Below, piece by piece: positions 53,474 to 61,789 of a stretch of 64,000 nucleotides of DNA (position 1 is its first letter; each line of letters opens with the position of its first letter). This DNA is from Bacteroidales bacterium. GTDB taxonomy: Bacteria; Bacteroidota; Bacteroidia; Bacteroidales; UBA932. The translations under genes were made by a program, and so were the position numbers. The DNA lies in the NCBI GenBank assembly GCA_017626355.1, contig JAGAIY010000013.1:99493-163492 (forward strand), read 5' to 3'. The notes beneath the pieces were generated by a model, which was given only the letters and a program-made list of their open reading frames with translations, was not told the origin of the DNA and made no database searches.

Positions 53474-55468
53474 CTACAGATTGATTTTTGTTGTCTGACC
53501 TGGTTTTACCGTATACCTCTTTTCTTTGCCGCCTGCCGGGAGTACGGTGATTTCAAGCTTTCCATCCTCCCTTCTGTCTACTGTGACATTAAAATCAGAG
53601 CCGAAAGCCTTGATGCAGTCAAGCGACATGGTATTCCAATCGGAAGGCATGGAAGGCTTGATCTCAAATGACCTGAAGCCGACAGGACGGATACCGAAAA
53701 GGCCTTCCGTGATTACACGGCAATAAAGTCCGCTTTCGGCAGAAAGATGCCTCTGAGAGCCTTCCGGCCAAGCTTCAATCGCATACGGCACATGATCTCC
53801 AAGAAGACGTCTATGAGAATAATACTTCAGTTTTTCTGTCGCAAGATCGCTTGCACCTGCGGCATACACTCCCCTAAGTCCATAAAGAGTGGTACGGTCC
53901 CAGTATGTTGATGTGCCCTGCTGGGTAAGCAGGCCGTCCTTATGCCAGAGATATTCACTGAAAAGTGCATCAATCGTACCTTCCGCCCTATCCATGATAC
54001 CCACTGTAAGAGGTATGCATATCCACGAGCGGAGAAGGTCGTTGCCATCATAGTACTGATAAGTGTCAAAGCCATACATCTCCTTTGCGAAATAACTGTC
54101 AATCGACTTTCTCAAAGATGCAGCCTGCTTTCTGTAATTTCTTGCAACAGCGGCCTCCATGCCAAGTTCTTCCGCCAGATACGCAGCACTCAAAAGAGCA
54201 TCATAATATAGAGATGAGGTGCAAAGGTTCGCATCACCGCTTTCGAAACGGTTTTCCAGTTCATCAGCATCTGATGCCACGACTCCACCTTCATTGAGCT
54301 TCCTGTTGCAATATTCGAGACACCACCGGATAAGCGGCCACAACTCTCCGGCTGCTGCCATATCACTGAGAGCGAGGGCATAACGTGAAGCTCCGTAGGC
54401 GATCATGGCAGCATCGCCACGGTCACCCGCACCGTTCCATATATCCTTACCCTCTGCAATGATCGAGCTTGGGATCGGTTCCCACCGATCATTCATGAAA
54501 CGCGCGAAATGCCTGAACGAATTGATTGCAGATTCGTTTCCGACAGCATAACCGAGGAAAGGGAAGAACGGATTCACATACTCAGCCTGATCGTTGGCCC
54601 AGATAGCGGCATAATAGGATTCTCCTCCCGGCGCATGCATATAACCTCCTGAAGTCTTGCAGATGCTCTCGCTTGCACGAATCTTTGCATAACGGAACAT
54701 CGTATTGATTACAGGATCGGGAGTATTGAGAATCAGAGCAGAATCGATATCATCCTCAACGAATTTCCTGCGAGCCGCATATTCGGCGTCCACGTCAGCA
54801 ACCAGCGGAGCAGCGGACATCCTGTACGCCTGGAATACAACGTCAAAGGTGAGGGACTCACCCTCCTCAAGCTTATACGTACCGGCTCCCTGCACAGAAG
54901 CCTGTATGACATATGAGCCATCTACGCCTTTCTCTGCAAGGGTGGTTACCTTCTGAATGAATTCGGGGATATATACCACCTTATCACCGTCATTGGTCTT
55001 GAGAACATATCTTTCGCACATGAAAGGTTTGTCAACTGAAGGAAAGATCACTCTTTCCAGCTCCATATCATCATCAAAGCTGCATACACTTCTGAACATT
55101 CCGTCTATCTCTACAAGGCGCGTCTGTTCATTATTCAAAGAACGCCCGTCCACACTGATCATAGACACGACATCCGTTGCAAAGCGATGCATGAGGCTGG
55201 CGTGGGTATTGTTCGGAACCGTGCGGAGCATCGGAAAGACCAGAGAACGTTCAAGGCCGAGCTCTCCATCTGCATCCACTCCCCAACGAAGGACAAACGC
55301 AATCTGCTCGCCACTCATTTCAATATGGTCATAATGAGGAAGCTGCGGCTTATCGACCGTCCATTGAATAGCCCCCTTTGAATTGATTTCCCATGTAGGA
55401 GCAGCTGAAAGCGGAAGAAGGGCCGCCATCAAGACCCCGAAGACTAACATGTACAAACGATTTTTCAT
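53474..55468 (-). CDS. Exported six-hairpin glycosidase-like protein
   Basis: A 664-residue protein with a Sec signal peptide (MKNRLYMLVFGVLMAALLPLSAA). A beta-sandwich N-terminal half (to about 240) precedes an (alpha/alpha)6 catalytic-like domain, with APGGESYYAAIWANDQAEYVNPFF, NGAGDRGDAAMIAYGASRYAL and WPEGSQRHLSAESGLYCRV as the most conserved-looking stretches, and a short C-terminal beta domain. The Asp/Glu pair in IWANDQAEY and in the WPEGSQ segment are candidate catalytic residues. The pattern resembles rhamnosidase- or amylo-glucosidase-type clans, but the family cannot be fixed here. It heads the two-gene unit with the next lipoprotein. Confidence 0.72.
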   Translation of the reverse strand: MKNRLYMLVFGVLMAALLPLSAAPTWEINSKGAIQWTVDKPQLPHYDHIEMSGEQIAFVLRWGVDADGELGLERSLVFPMLRTVPNNTHASLMHRFATDVVSMISVDGRSLNNEQTRLVEIDGMFRSVCSFDDDMELERVIFPSVDKPFMCERYVLKTNDGDKVVYIPEFIQKVTTLAEKGVDGSYVIQASVQGAGTYKLEEGESLTFDVVFQAYRMSAAPLVADVDAEYAARRKFVEDDIDSALILNTPDPVINTMFRYAKIRASESICKTSGGYMHAPGGESYYAAIWANDQAEYVNPFFPFLGYAVGNESAINSFRHFARFMNDRWEPIPSSIIAEGKDIWNGAGDRGDAAMIAYGASRYALALSDMAAAGELWPLIRWCLEYCNRKLNEGGVVASDADELENRFESGDANLCTSSLYYDALLSAAYLAEELGMEAAVARNYRKQAASLRKSIDSYFAKEMYGFDTYQYYDGNDLLRSWICIPLTVGIMDRAEGTIDALFSEYLWHKDGLLTQQGTSTYWDRTTLYGLRGVYAAGASDLATEKLKYYSHRRLLGDHVPYAIEAWPEGSQRHLSAESGLYCRVITEGLFGIRPVGFRSFEIKPSMPSDWNTMSLDCIKAFGSDFNVTVDRREDGKLEITVLPAGGKEKRYTVKPGQTTKINL

Positions 55469-55508
55469 ATGTGATTAATTTAAAATGTAAGTGCAACATT
55501 GGCGAAAA

Positions 55509-56000
55509 TCAAAGCTCAGCCTTTATCGCATTGAAAAGATTCCCGCAGCCTTCCTCCAGAAGGTCAAGCACAAGTCCGAAACCGTCAAGGCCCATATAGT
55601 AAGGATCCGGGATATATGTAATCTTATGGGTGGTCAGGTAGCTGGCCATCCTTTTAATCTTGTGGGTGGCCTCAACAGAAGGAGCCAGATGCATCAGATC
55701 CTCATAGTTCTGATCATCCATCGCTATGATGAGGTCGAAATCAAGGAAATCCAGACCGGAAACCTGACGGGACCGATGTGTCAGGCCATAACCTCTGTAC
55801 ATAGCCGCATTCCTCATCCTGCGGTCAGGAAGTTCTCCTCTGTGACCGCCATAGGTTCCGGCAGAATCCGCCTCGATCCTGTCCTGCATCCCGTTTTCCC
55901 TGACAATATGTTCAAAAATTCCCTGAGCCGCCGGCGACCTGCAGATGTTCCCCAGGCACACGAAAAGGACTTTGTATCTTTTTTCTGCTTCCATGATCAT
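55509..56000 (-). CDS. Low-molecular-weight protein-tyrosine phosphatase
   Basis: A 163-residue cytoplasmic phosphatase. The P-loop CLGNICR (Cys15 to Arg21) matches CX5R, and the general acid Asp is in IPDPYYMG. In bacteria these enzymes often act on BY-kinases that control capsule or exopolysaccharide synthesis; no kinase is adjacent. The gene overlaps alr by 4 bases and is downstream of it, so the two are cotranscribed and translationally coupled. Confidence 0.92.
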   Translation of the reverse strand: MIMEAEKRYKVLFVCLGNICRSPAAQGIFEHIVRENGMQDRIEADSAGTYGGHRGELPDRRMRNAAMYRGYGLTHRSRQVSGLDFLDFDLIIAMDDQNYEDLMHLAPSVEATHKIKRMASYLTTHKITYIPDPYYMGLDGFGLVLDLLEEGCGNLFNAIKAEL

Positions 56001-57106
56001 TTCACTATTATTCGTTCAATACGTCGTGGTACGGAGGTCAGGATCTCGTATGGAATCGTGCCGAGAATCTCCGCAAGTTCTGAGATTGTAGGATCTTCTC
56101 CGAATATTGTCACGGTATCCCCTACCTTCACATCTGTACCTGTCACATCAAGCATGCACATGTCCATGCATATGTTTCCGATTGTCGGAACCCTCTTTCC
56201 ATTCACCGTAAAACATCCCTTGCCACAACTGAGATGACGGTCCACTCCATCGGCATAACCCACCGGTATGGTGGCTATCACCGTACCTTCCGGCGAGATT
56301 CTGCCATGCCTGCCATAACCTATGGTTCCGTCGTCCGGCGACAGAGTCTTGACCTGAAGCACCTTGCACTTGAATGATGCAACAGGAGACAGCTGGTTTC
56401 CAGGTATAGCGCTGACGCCATAGATACCGATGCCCAGACGCACCATATCAAACTGATACTGAGGGAACCTCTCTATTCCCGCCGAATTAAGCACATGATA
56501 CAGAGGCTTGTAGCCTAATGAGTCCGAAAGCATGTCGGCATTTGCCTTGAACATTTCTATCTGACTGACAGTAAAGTCGTCACTACAAGGATCATCCGCC
56601 GCAGCAAGATGCGAATACACCGACTTAACCTTGACGCTGGTGCAGGTCTTGAGAAAATCTATGAGTTCGGGAAGTTCATCCGTCATGAAGCCCAGCCTGT
56701 GCATTCCTGTATCAAGCTTTATATGGACAGGAAAATCCGAAACTCCTCTTTTCTGCAGCACTTCGCACAGTATCCTCAAGGAATACATGTTAGGAATACC
56801 TGGTTCAAGTCCATAATTGACAATCTGCTCAAATGAATCTGTTCCGGCTGTCAGCACCATGACAGGAGACTTTATACCTGCCTGACGCAGTTCTATTCCC
56901 TCTATAGGATAGGCCACAGCAAGATAGTCCGCTCCCGCTTCTTCCATAAGGGAAGCAAACTGCACGGCACCATGACCGTATGCATTGGCCTTGACCAATA
57001 CAAGAAGTTTTGTTGAAGCCTGAAGCTTCGACCTGAAATATCTGTAATTCCTGAGACATCCTTCCAGACTGATCTCCAGTCTCGAAAAGTCACTGCTTAT
57101 ATACAT
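55997..57106 (-). CDS. alr: Alanine racemase
   Basis: A 369-residue PLP enzyme supplying D-alanine for peptidoglycan. The PLP Lys39 is in LVKANAYGHGA, and the second catalytic Tyr is in VGYADGVDRHLSCG. The protein is a stand-alone racemase and not the MurF-Alr fusion often seen in Bacteroidota. The -7 box TATATTTG at 57136-57143 precedes it. It is followed, with a 4-base overlap, by the tyrosine phosphatase gene. Confidence 0.95.
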   Translation of the reverse strand: MYISSDFSRLEISLEGCLRNYRYFRSKLQASTKLLVLVKANAYGHGAVQFASLMEEAGADYLAVAYPIEGIELRQAGIKSPVMVLTAGTDSFEQIVNYGLEPGIPNMYSLRILCEVLQKRGVSDFPVHIKLDTGMHRLGFMTDELPELIDFLKTCTSVKVKSVYSHLAAADDPCSDDFTVSQIEMFKANADMLSDSLGYKPLYHVLNSAGIERFPQYQFDMVRLGIGIYGVSAIPGNQLSPVASFKCKVLQVKTLSPDDGTIGYGRHGRISPEGTVIATIPVGYADGVDRHLSCGKGCFTVNGKRVPTIGNICMDMCMLDVTGTDVKVGDTVTIFGEDPTISELAEILGTIPYEILTSVPRRIERIIVK

Positions 57107-57135
57107 TTCTTCTGAGTTATTCTGATATTAACCTG

Positions 57136-57143
57136 CAAATATA
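57136..57143 (-). promoter_or_regulatory. -7 box of alr
   Basis: TATATTTG on the minus strand is an exact TAnnTTTG match, 29 bp before the alr start. Confidence 0.55.
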
Positions 57144-57287
57144 GCAAATTAGTTGCAATTAAGACTTTCTTATTTCAAGCATGGTTTTTGCAGATATATG
57201 CAGCCGTCATTGAAAGCCCGTATATAGGCACATGACACGACAAAATGTCAGTTGACATTGAATATTAACGATTAAACATACGGAAAA

Positions 57288-57959
57288 ATGAACATTTGGT
57301 TTATAATGATCCTGATAATGGTTCTCAGCTTCATAGTACAGAACATGCTGCAGAGCCGTTTCAACAAGTATTCACGCGTGGGTCTTCCTAACGGAATGTC
57401 AGGTGCCGAAGTGGCCCAGAAGATGCTCCATGACCATGGAATATATGACGTGAAGGTAGTTCCAACAAACGGAATGCTCACTGACCATTTCAACCCCCAG
57501 ACAAAGACAGTAGCCCTCAGCGAAAGCGTATATGCAAGCAGAAGCGTTGCGGCAGCAGCAGTCGCGGCACATGAGTGCGGACATGCGGTCCAGCATGCAA
57601 TGGGATATGCTCCTCTGAGAATGCGCAGCGCCCTTGTACCTGTGGTAAGCTTCGCTTCCAACATCGTCCAGTGGGTCCTCCTGCTCGGCGTACTCATGAT
57701 CAACACCTTCCCAGGCCTTCTCTGGTTCGGAATCGCCCTGTTCGCCATGACCACTCTCTTCAGCTTCATCACACTTCCTGTAGAGATCAATGCCAGCAGC
57801 AGGGCCATATCATGGCTCACACAGACCGGAATAACCGACGGTCAGACAAGGCCGATGGCAATCGATGCGCTTAAATGGGCAGCATACACCTACGTAGTCG
57901 CAGCCCTCGGATCGCTTGCCACACTCTTCTACTACATCGGTCTGGCACGCAGGGACTGA
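57288..57959 (+). CDS. Membrane zinc metallopeptidase (YugP/DUF2268-like Zn_peptidase_2 family)
   Basis: A 223-residue membrane protein. It has an N-terminal helix (MNIWFIMILIMVLSFIVQNMLQ), the zinc motif HECGH (His95, Glu96, His99) in VAAHECGHAVQHAMGY, two central hydrophobic helices (about 118-165) and a C-terminal helix. The region LSESVYASRSVAAAAVAAHE is typical of the family. The substrate is unknown; members are thought to act in the envelope. A 14-bp palindrome (ATGTCA-GT-TGACAT, 57245-57258) lies 30 bp upstream and might be an operator; no clear -7 box was found. Confidence 0.87.
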   Translation: MNIWFIMILIMVLSFIVQNMLQSRFNKYSRVGLPNGMSGAEVAQKMLHDHGIYDVKVVPTNGMLTDHFNPQTKTVALSESVYASRSVAAAAVAAHECGHAVQHAMGYAPLRMRSALVPVVSFASNIVQWVLLLGVLMINTFPGLLWFGIALFAMTTLFSFITLPVEINASSRAISWLTQTGITDGQTRPMAIDALKWAAYTYVVAALGSLATLFYYIGLARRD

Positions 57960-58004
57960 CCCCGTCCTGGAGCAGCCAGCTAAAATATTGATTCTCAACA
58001 GAAT

Positions 58005-58046
58005 AGCTGAAAAGCCTGCCGTGAAAGTACGGCAGGCTTTTCAGCT
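58005..58046. terminator. Bidirectional terminator between the zinc peptidase and TSCPD genes
   Basis: An 18-bp perfect stem (58005-58022 with 58029-58046) with a 6-base loop; AT-rich ends on both sides suit two convergent genes. Confidence 0.88.
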
Positions 58047-58079
58047 AAATTTCTGGATATAAGACAGTTCCGAGGCGGT

Positions 58080-58472
58080 CTATCGGATCGACTTCAGAAC
58101 CTTCGAGAGCTGGTCAGGACATGAAGTGCCACGCTTTCCGCAGGTGATGCCTTCGAGGCGGCGGATGGCCTCATCGATTGACATTCCCTTGATCAAGGCA
58201 CCGATTCCCTTGGCGTTTCCTTCACATCCTCTGGTATATACCACCTTCATGATGGTATCGCCGATGATCTCGATTTCGATCTTCTTCGAGCAGACCTTCG
58301 CACTCGGAACAGCTACGATATAACGCACTCCATCCTTTACCTCATCACTTACGATCTGATAGTCATCAACCACAGATTCCGCTGTCTGCTGTGTCTGCAC
58401 TGCAGTCTGATCCTGCGCATAAGCCGATGCACAGAAAACTGCAAGCACGGCTGCAATAAAAAACTTCTTCAT
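58080..58472 (-). CDS. Exported TSCPD-domain protein
   Basis: About 130 residues from ATG 58472, which gives a clear signal peptide MKKFFIAAVLAVFCASAYAQ. The mature part is a TSCPD domain with all four family Cys: AKVCSKKIEIEI, YTRGCEGNAKG, GITCGKRG and GTSCPDQLSKVL. TSCPD domains normally occur in cytoplasmic proteins or at the C-terminus of B12-type ribonucleotide reductases, so an exported form is unusual. The conserved Cys set suggests metal binding or disulfides in the periplasm. The frame is open to 58511, but those extra residues would overlap the upstream gene and break the signal peptide. Function unknown. Confidence 0.8.
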   Translation of the reverse strand: MKKFFIAAVLAVFCASAYAQDQTAVQTQQTAESVVDDYQIVSDEVKDGVRYIVAVPSAKVCSKKIEIEIIGDTIMKVVYTRGCEGNAKGIGALIKGMSIDEAIRRLEGITCGKRGTSCPDQLSKVLKSIR

Positions 58473-58482
58473 ATATATTTGA

Positions 58483-58716
58483 TTAGAATAATGTCGGATG
58501 ATTATCTTCAAGTTCCGTCAGCACCTTTTCCATTATGGCCTCGCGGAAAAAAACCGTCTTCGTCCCTACCCTGAACTTGTCGCAATACTGACTTATTGCA
58601 GCCATCTCGCTGTCATTCAGATAAATGACCTGCCTGTGCCTGCGGACAAGCGATGCTTTCTGCTTTTTTAGATATTCAGGATCTATTCCCGGAATCTGTT
58701 TCTTCTTCTTGGCCAC
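58483..58716 (-). CDS. Small basic protein, ribbon-helix-helix-like
   Basis: A 77-residue protein with a very basic N-terminus (MAKKKKQIPG, KKQKASLVRRHRQ) followed by VIYLNDSEMAAISQYCDKF and TVFFREAIMEKVL, a strand-helix-helix pattern like the DNA-binding core of ribbon-helix-helix proteins. It has no signal peptide. It lies just upstream of the TSCPD gene (10 bases), probably in the same transcript, and has a good -7 box (TAACTTTG, 58753-58760). DNA binding is inferred only from the pattern; it could regulate its neighbour or the divergent arginine operon. Confidence 0.65.
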   Translation of the reverse strand: MAKKKKQIPGIDPEYLKKQKASLVRRHRQVIYLNDSEMAAISQYCDKFRVGTKTVFFREAIMEKVLTELEDNHPTLF

Positions 58717-58752
58717 TTTGAGTCAGGATTGGGTTTGTTGAATTTTCGGCGT

Positions 58753-58760
58753 CAAAGTTA
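58753..58760 (-). promoter_or_regulatory. -7 box of the small ribbon-helix-helix-like gene
   Basis: TAACTTTG on the minus strand, 36 bp before the ATG; divergent from the arginine-operon promoter. Confidence 0.55.
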
Positions 58761-58782
58761 ATCATTTTCTGAATAAATTGAC

Positions 58783-58790
58783 TATCTTTG
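58783..58790 (+). promoter_or_regulatory. -7 box of the arginine operon
   Basis: TATCTTTG on the plus strand fits TAnnTTTG. The first gene with a good start begins about 207 bases further on, leaving a long leader. Confidence 0.55.
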
Positions 58791-58997
58791 TGGCCATTAT
58801 GATCATTTTAAGGAACATATTAGTCCGAATTTAGGAGGGGCTCTCGAAGCATTTCCCTCCCAATCTGCAATTGACAATCTCGGTTTGTCTTGCCGTTAGG
58901 GTTCCTATCGACTCCCACCCAGGGTGGGCATTCCGTAAAAAAACAAGAGAATAATTATGAAACTGCACGAGTGCGGTTTCTGATAATATTGCGACAT
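58791..58997 (+). promoter_or_regulatory. Long leader of the arginine operon
   Basis: About 200 untranslated bases lie between the -7 box and the GNAT start. They hold a GGAGGG/CCCTCC pairing (about 58835-58861), a CCCACCC/GGGTGGG hairpin (about 58916-58929), and two tiny reading frames: MIILRNILVRI from 58799 (two Arg in 11 residues) and MKLHECGF from 58957. No terminator-like U-tract is visible. A regulatory leader is plausible, but I recognise no known riboswitch or attenuator class. Confidence 0.45.
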
Positions 58998-59597
58998 ATG
59001 CACATTGATGTACTTGTGGCAGACAGCAGCCACGTTAAATATGCAGACGAAATCTGCGAAGAGATATTGTTATCTGCCCGCGAAAGGGGCACAGGTATAG
59101 CCAGAAGAACTCCCGAGTATGTTTCGGAAAAGATACTGGCGGGAAAGGCAGTCATAGCCATAGCCGAAGACGGCAGGTTTGCAGGGTTCTCATATATCGA
59201 GACCTGGGGAGGCAAGCAGTATGTTGCGAACTCCGGCCTCATCGTAGCCCACTCATTCAGAGGCATCGGCCTCGCCATGAGGATCAAGAGACGCATTTTC
59301 CAGCTTTCAAGGGAACTCTTCCCTGACGCTAAGATATTCAGCATCACGACAGGAGCAGCCGTAATGAAGATGAATTATGAGCTCGGATTCAGGCCGGTGA
59401 CCTTTGCAGCTCTGACAGACGATCCTGAATTCTGGAAGGGATGTCAGGGTTGCCGCAATTACCAGATTCTTGAATCCAACGACCACAGGATGTGCCTTTG
59501 CACAGGCCTCCTGTATGACCCTATAGAGCATATAACTCCGGACGACCCCGCATATCCGGAACTTTCCAACCTCAAGGACGGGGAACAGAAAAAGTAA
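58998..59597 (+). CDS. GNAT-family N-acyltransferase of the arginine operon
   Basis: About 199 residues from ATG 58998 (MHIDVLVADSSHVKYADEI); the frame is open further upstream but that part lies in the leader. The acyl-CoA binding segment SGLIVAHSFRGIGLAMRIKRR shows the R/Q-x-x-G-x-G/A pattern of GNAT enzymes. Its place directly before argG, argC and argD suggests it makes the N-acyl-glutamate that starts arginine synthesis. In Bacteroides the pathway uses N-succinylated intermediates, and I recall that the equivalent gene of B. thetaiotaomicron is linked to this first step; that is from memory. It lies 19 bases before argG. Confidence 0.82.
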   Translation: MHIDVLVADSSHVKYADEICEEILLSARERGTGIARRTPEYVSEKILAGKAVIAIAEDGRFAGFSYIETWGGKQYVANSGLIVAHSFRGIGLAMRIKRRIFQLSRELFPDAKIFSITTGAAVMKMNYELGFRPVTFAALTDDPEFWKGCQGCRNYQILESNDHRMCLCTGLLYDPIEHITPDDPAYPELSNLKDGEQKK

Positions 59598-59616
59598 AAT
59601 CAGAAAAGATAAAGAT

Positions 59617-60813
59617 ATGAGCAAGAAAGTAGTACTCGCCTTCAGCGGCGGACTGGACACATCGTTCTGTGTCCCTTACCTCAAGAACGAACATGGCTAT
59701 GAAGTACATACCGTGATGGTAAATACCGGAGGTTTCTCGGAAGCCGAGGAGAAGGCCATAGAGCAGCGCGCCCTCACTCTTGGTGCGGCATCGCATAAGA
59801 CAGTGAATGCGGTCGACACATATTACAGAAAAGGAATCAAGTACCTCATATACGGAAACATCCTAAAGAATGCGACCTACCCTCTTTCAGTAAGTTCAGA
59901 GCGTGTGTTCCAGGCTCTTGAAGTGCTCAGGCATGTAAAGGAACTGGGAGCTGATGCTGTAGCTCACGGAAGCACAGGTGCCGGAAATGACCAGGTACGA
60001 TTCGACATCGTATTCGAAGTTCTTGCACCGGAAGTGGAGATCATCGCCCCGGTAAGGGAGCACTGCTTCACCCGTCAGTACGAGATCGACTATCTCCAGA
60101 AGCACGGCTTCGATTTCACCTGGGAGAAGGCCAAGTATTCCATCAACCAGGGACTTTGGGGAACCAGCATCGGAGGAGTGGAAACGCTTTCATCAGACGG
60201 CTACCTTCCGGAAGAGGCTTATCCTACAAAGGTAACCAAGACCCAGCCGGAGCATATCAGGATAGGTTTCCGCCATGGCGAGCCTGTTTCATTCAACGGT
60301 ACTGAAATGAATCCGGTGGAAGTCATCAAGGCAGTACGTGATGCCGCCGGCCCGTTCGGAATCGGACGTGACATCCATATAGGCGACACCATCATCGGCA
60401 TCAAGGGCCGTGTAGGTTTCGAGGCAGCAGCTCCGCTGGTAATAGTAAAGGCTCATCATCTCCTTGAAAAGCACACACTTACCAAGGGACAGCTCTACTG
60501 GAAGGAGCAGATTGCCGGATGGTACGGCCAGCAGATGCACGAGGCAATGTACCTTGACCCTGTCTGCAGGGACATGGAAGCGATGATGGACAACATAGAG
60601 AAGAATGTCACAGGAGAGGTTGAAGTAGCACTCATGCCTTACCATTTCTCTGTCCTCGGCTGCAGGAGCGAGCATGACCTTATGAGTTCGAAGTTCGGAG
60701 AATATGGCGAAGTGAACAAATCGTACACAGGACGTGATGTCGTAGGCTTCACCAAGGTGATCGCAAATCCTTTGAAGATATATTACAGCGTAAACGGTTC
60801 CATCGATGAGTAA
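59617..60813 (+). CDS. argG: Argininosuccinate synthase
   Basis: A 398-residue enzyme joining citrulline and aspartate with ATP. The ATP-binding FSGGLDTS (9-16) is at the N-terminus; AVAHGSTGAGNDQVRFD and the citrulline/aspartate region YSINQGLWGTSIGG follow. The stop overlaps argC by 8 bases. The placement of argG before argC and argD in one transcript is the typical Bacteroidales arrangement. Confidence 0.96.
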   Translation: MSKKVVLAFSGGLDTSFCVPYLKNEHGYEVHTVMVNTGGFSEAEEKAIEQRALTLGAASHKTVNAVDTYYRKGIKYLIYGNILKNATYPLSVSSERVFQALEVLRHVKELGADAVAHGSTGAGNDQVRFDIVFEVLAPEVEIIAPVREHCFTRQYEIDYLQKHGFDFTWEKAKYSINQGLWGTSIGGVETLSSDGYLPEEAYPTKVTKTQPEHIRIGFRHGEPVSFNGTEMNPVEVIKAVRDAAGPFGIGRDIHIGDTIIGIKGRVGFEAAAPLVIVKAHHLLEKHTLTKGQLYWKEQIAGWYGQQMHEAMYLDPVCRDMEAMMDNIEKNVTGEVEVALMPYHFSVLGCRSEHDLMSSKFGEYGEVNKSYTGRDVVGFTKVIANPLKIYYSVNGSIDE

Positions 60814-61786
60814 GATAAGAGTTGCCATAGCAGGCGGCACCGGATACACGGGAGGAGAACTGTTCAGAATTCTCCTGAATCACCCTGAAGCAGAGATAGT
60901 TGCCGCAACCACAACCTCGTCCGAGGGTACGCCGGTTGCGTCAGTCCATCGCGACCTGATCGGAGAGACCGACCTGTGTTTCGGAAAGAGTCTGAACGAT
61001 CCCGATGTCATCTTCCTCTGCCTGGGTCACGGCATTTCAAGAGAGTTCGTCGACACCCACGACATAAAGCCGGAATGCAGGATCATAGACCTCGGCAATG
61101 ATTTCAGGCTCGACGGAAACTATGCCGGACGCAGTTTTGTCTACGGTCTGTGTGAAAGCGCGAGAGAAGACATCAGGAAGGCTCACGACGTTGCAAATCC
61201 GGGCTGTTTCGCCACTGCTATCCAGCTGGCCTTACTTCCGCTTGCAGCAGCAGGACTGATCAGTGATGAGATCCACGTCACTGCGGTAACAGGTTCGACA
61301 GGTGCAGGAAAGAAACCGGTGGAGACCACACATTTCAGCTACCGCAGCGACAACATATCCATATACAAGCTGTTCTCGCATCAGCATCTTGCCGAGATAA
61401 GGCAGAATATCGCCCGCGTTTCCAACGCTGCCGAACCTAAAGTGAACTTCGTTCCGCTCAGGGGCGATTTCGCAAGAGGAATATTCGCAAGCGTGTATAC
61501 CAAGGCGGCGGAAGGAATGTCGCAGGAAGACTATCAGAAGCTTTATGAAGAATACTATGCGGCTTCACCTTTCGTCTTCCACAGTGCCCAGGGCATATCC
61601 ATGAAGGAGGTCGTGAACACCAACAAGGGTCTCGTTCATGTGGAGCTCCACGACGGATACGTGCATATAGCCTCAGCGATAGACAATCTGGTCAAAGGAG
61701 CCGCAGGACAGGCAGTCCAGAACATGAACCTTATGTTCGGCCTTCCGGAAGACTGTGGTCTCAGACTGAAACCATCAGCATTTTAA
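60806..61786 (+). CDS. argC: N-acyl-gamma-glutamyl-phosphate reductase
   Basis: A 326-residue NADPH-dependent reductase. The nucleotide motif AGGTGYTGGELFRIL is near the N-terminus and the catalytic Cys134 lies in VANPGCFATA; a His in HQHLAEIRQ fits the active site. It reduces N-acetyl- or, as expected in Bacteroidales, N-succinyl-glutamyl phosphate. It overlaps argG by 8 bases and lies 3 bases before argD. Confidence 0.94.
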   Translation: MSKIRVAIAGGTGYTGGELFRILLNHPEAEIVAATTTSSEGTPVASVHRDLIGETDLCFGKSLNDPDVIFLCLGHGISREFVDTHDIKPECRIIDLGNDFRLDGNYAGRSFVYGLCESAREDIRKAHDVANPGCFATAIQLALLPLAAAGLISDEIHVTAVTGSTGAGKKPVETTHFSYRSDNISIYKLFSHQHLAEIRQNIARVSNAAEPKVNFVPLRGDFARGIFASVYTKAAEGMSQEDYQKLYEEYYAASPFVFHSAQGISMKEVVNTNKGLVHVELHDGYVHIASAIDNLVKGAAGQAVQNMNLMFGLPEDCGLRLKPSAF

Positions 61787-61789
61787 GAC

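Noticed and set aside
57245-57258. 14-bp palindrome ATGTCA-GT-TGACAT upstream of the zinc peptidase
   Set aside because: Could be an operator, but it is short, occurs once as far as I can see, and no matching regulator is nearby.
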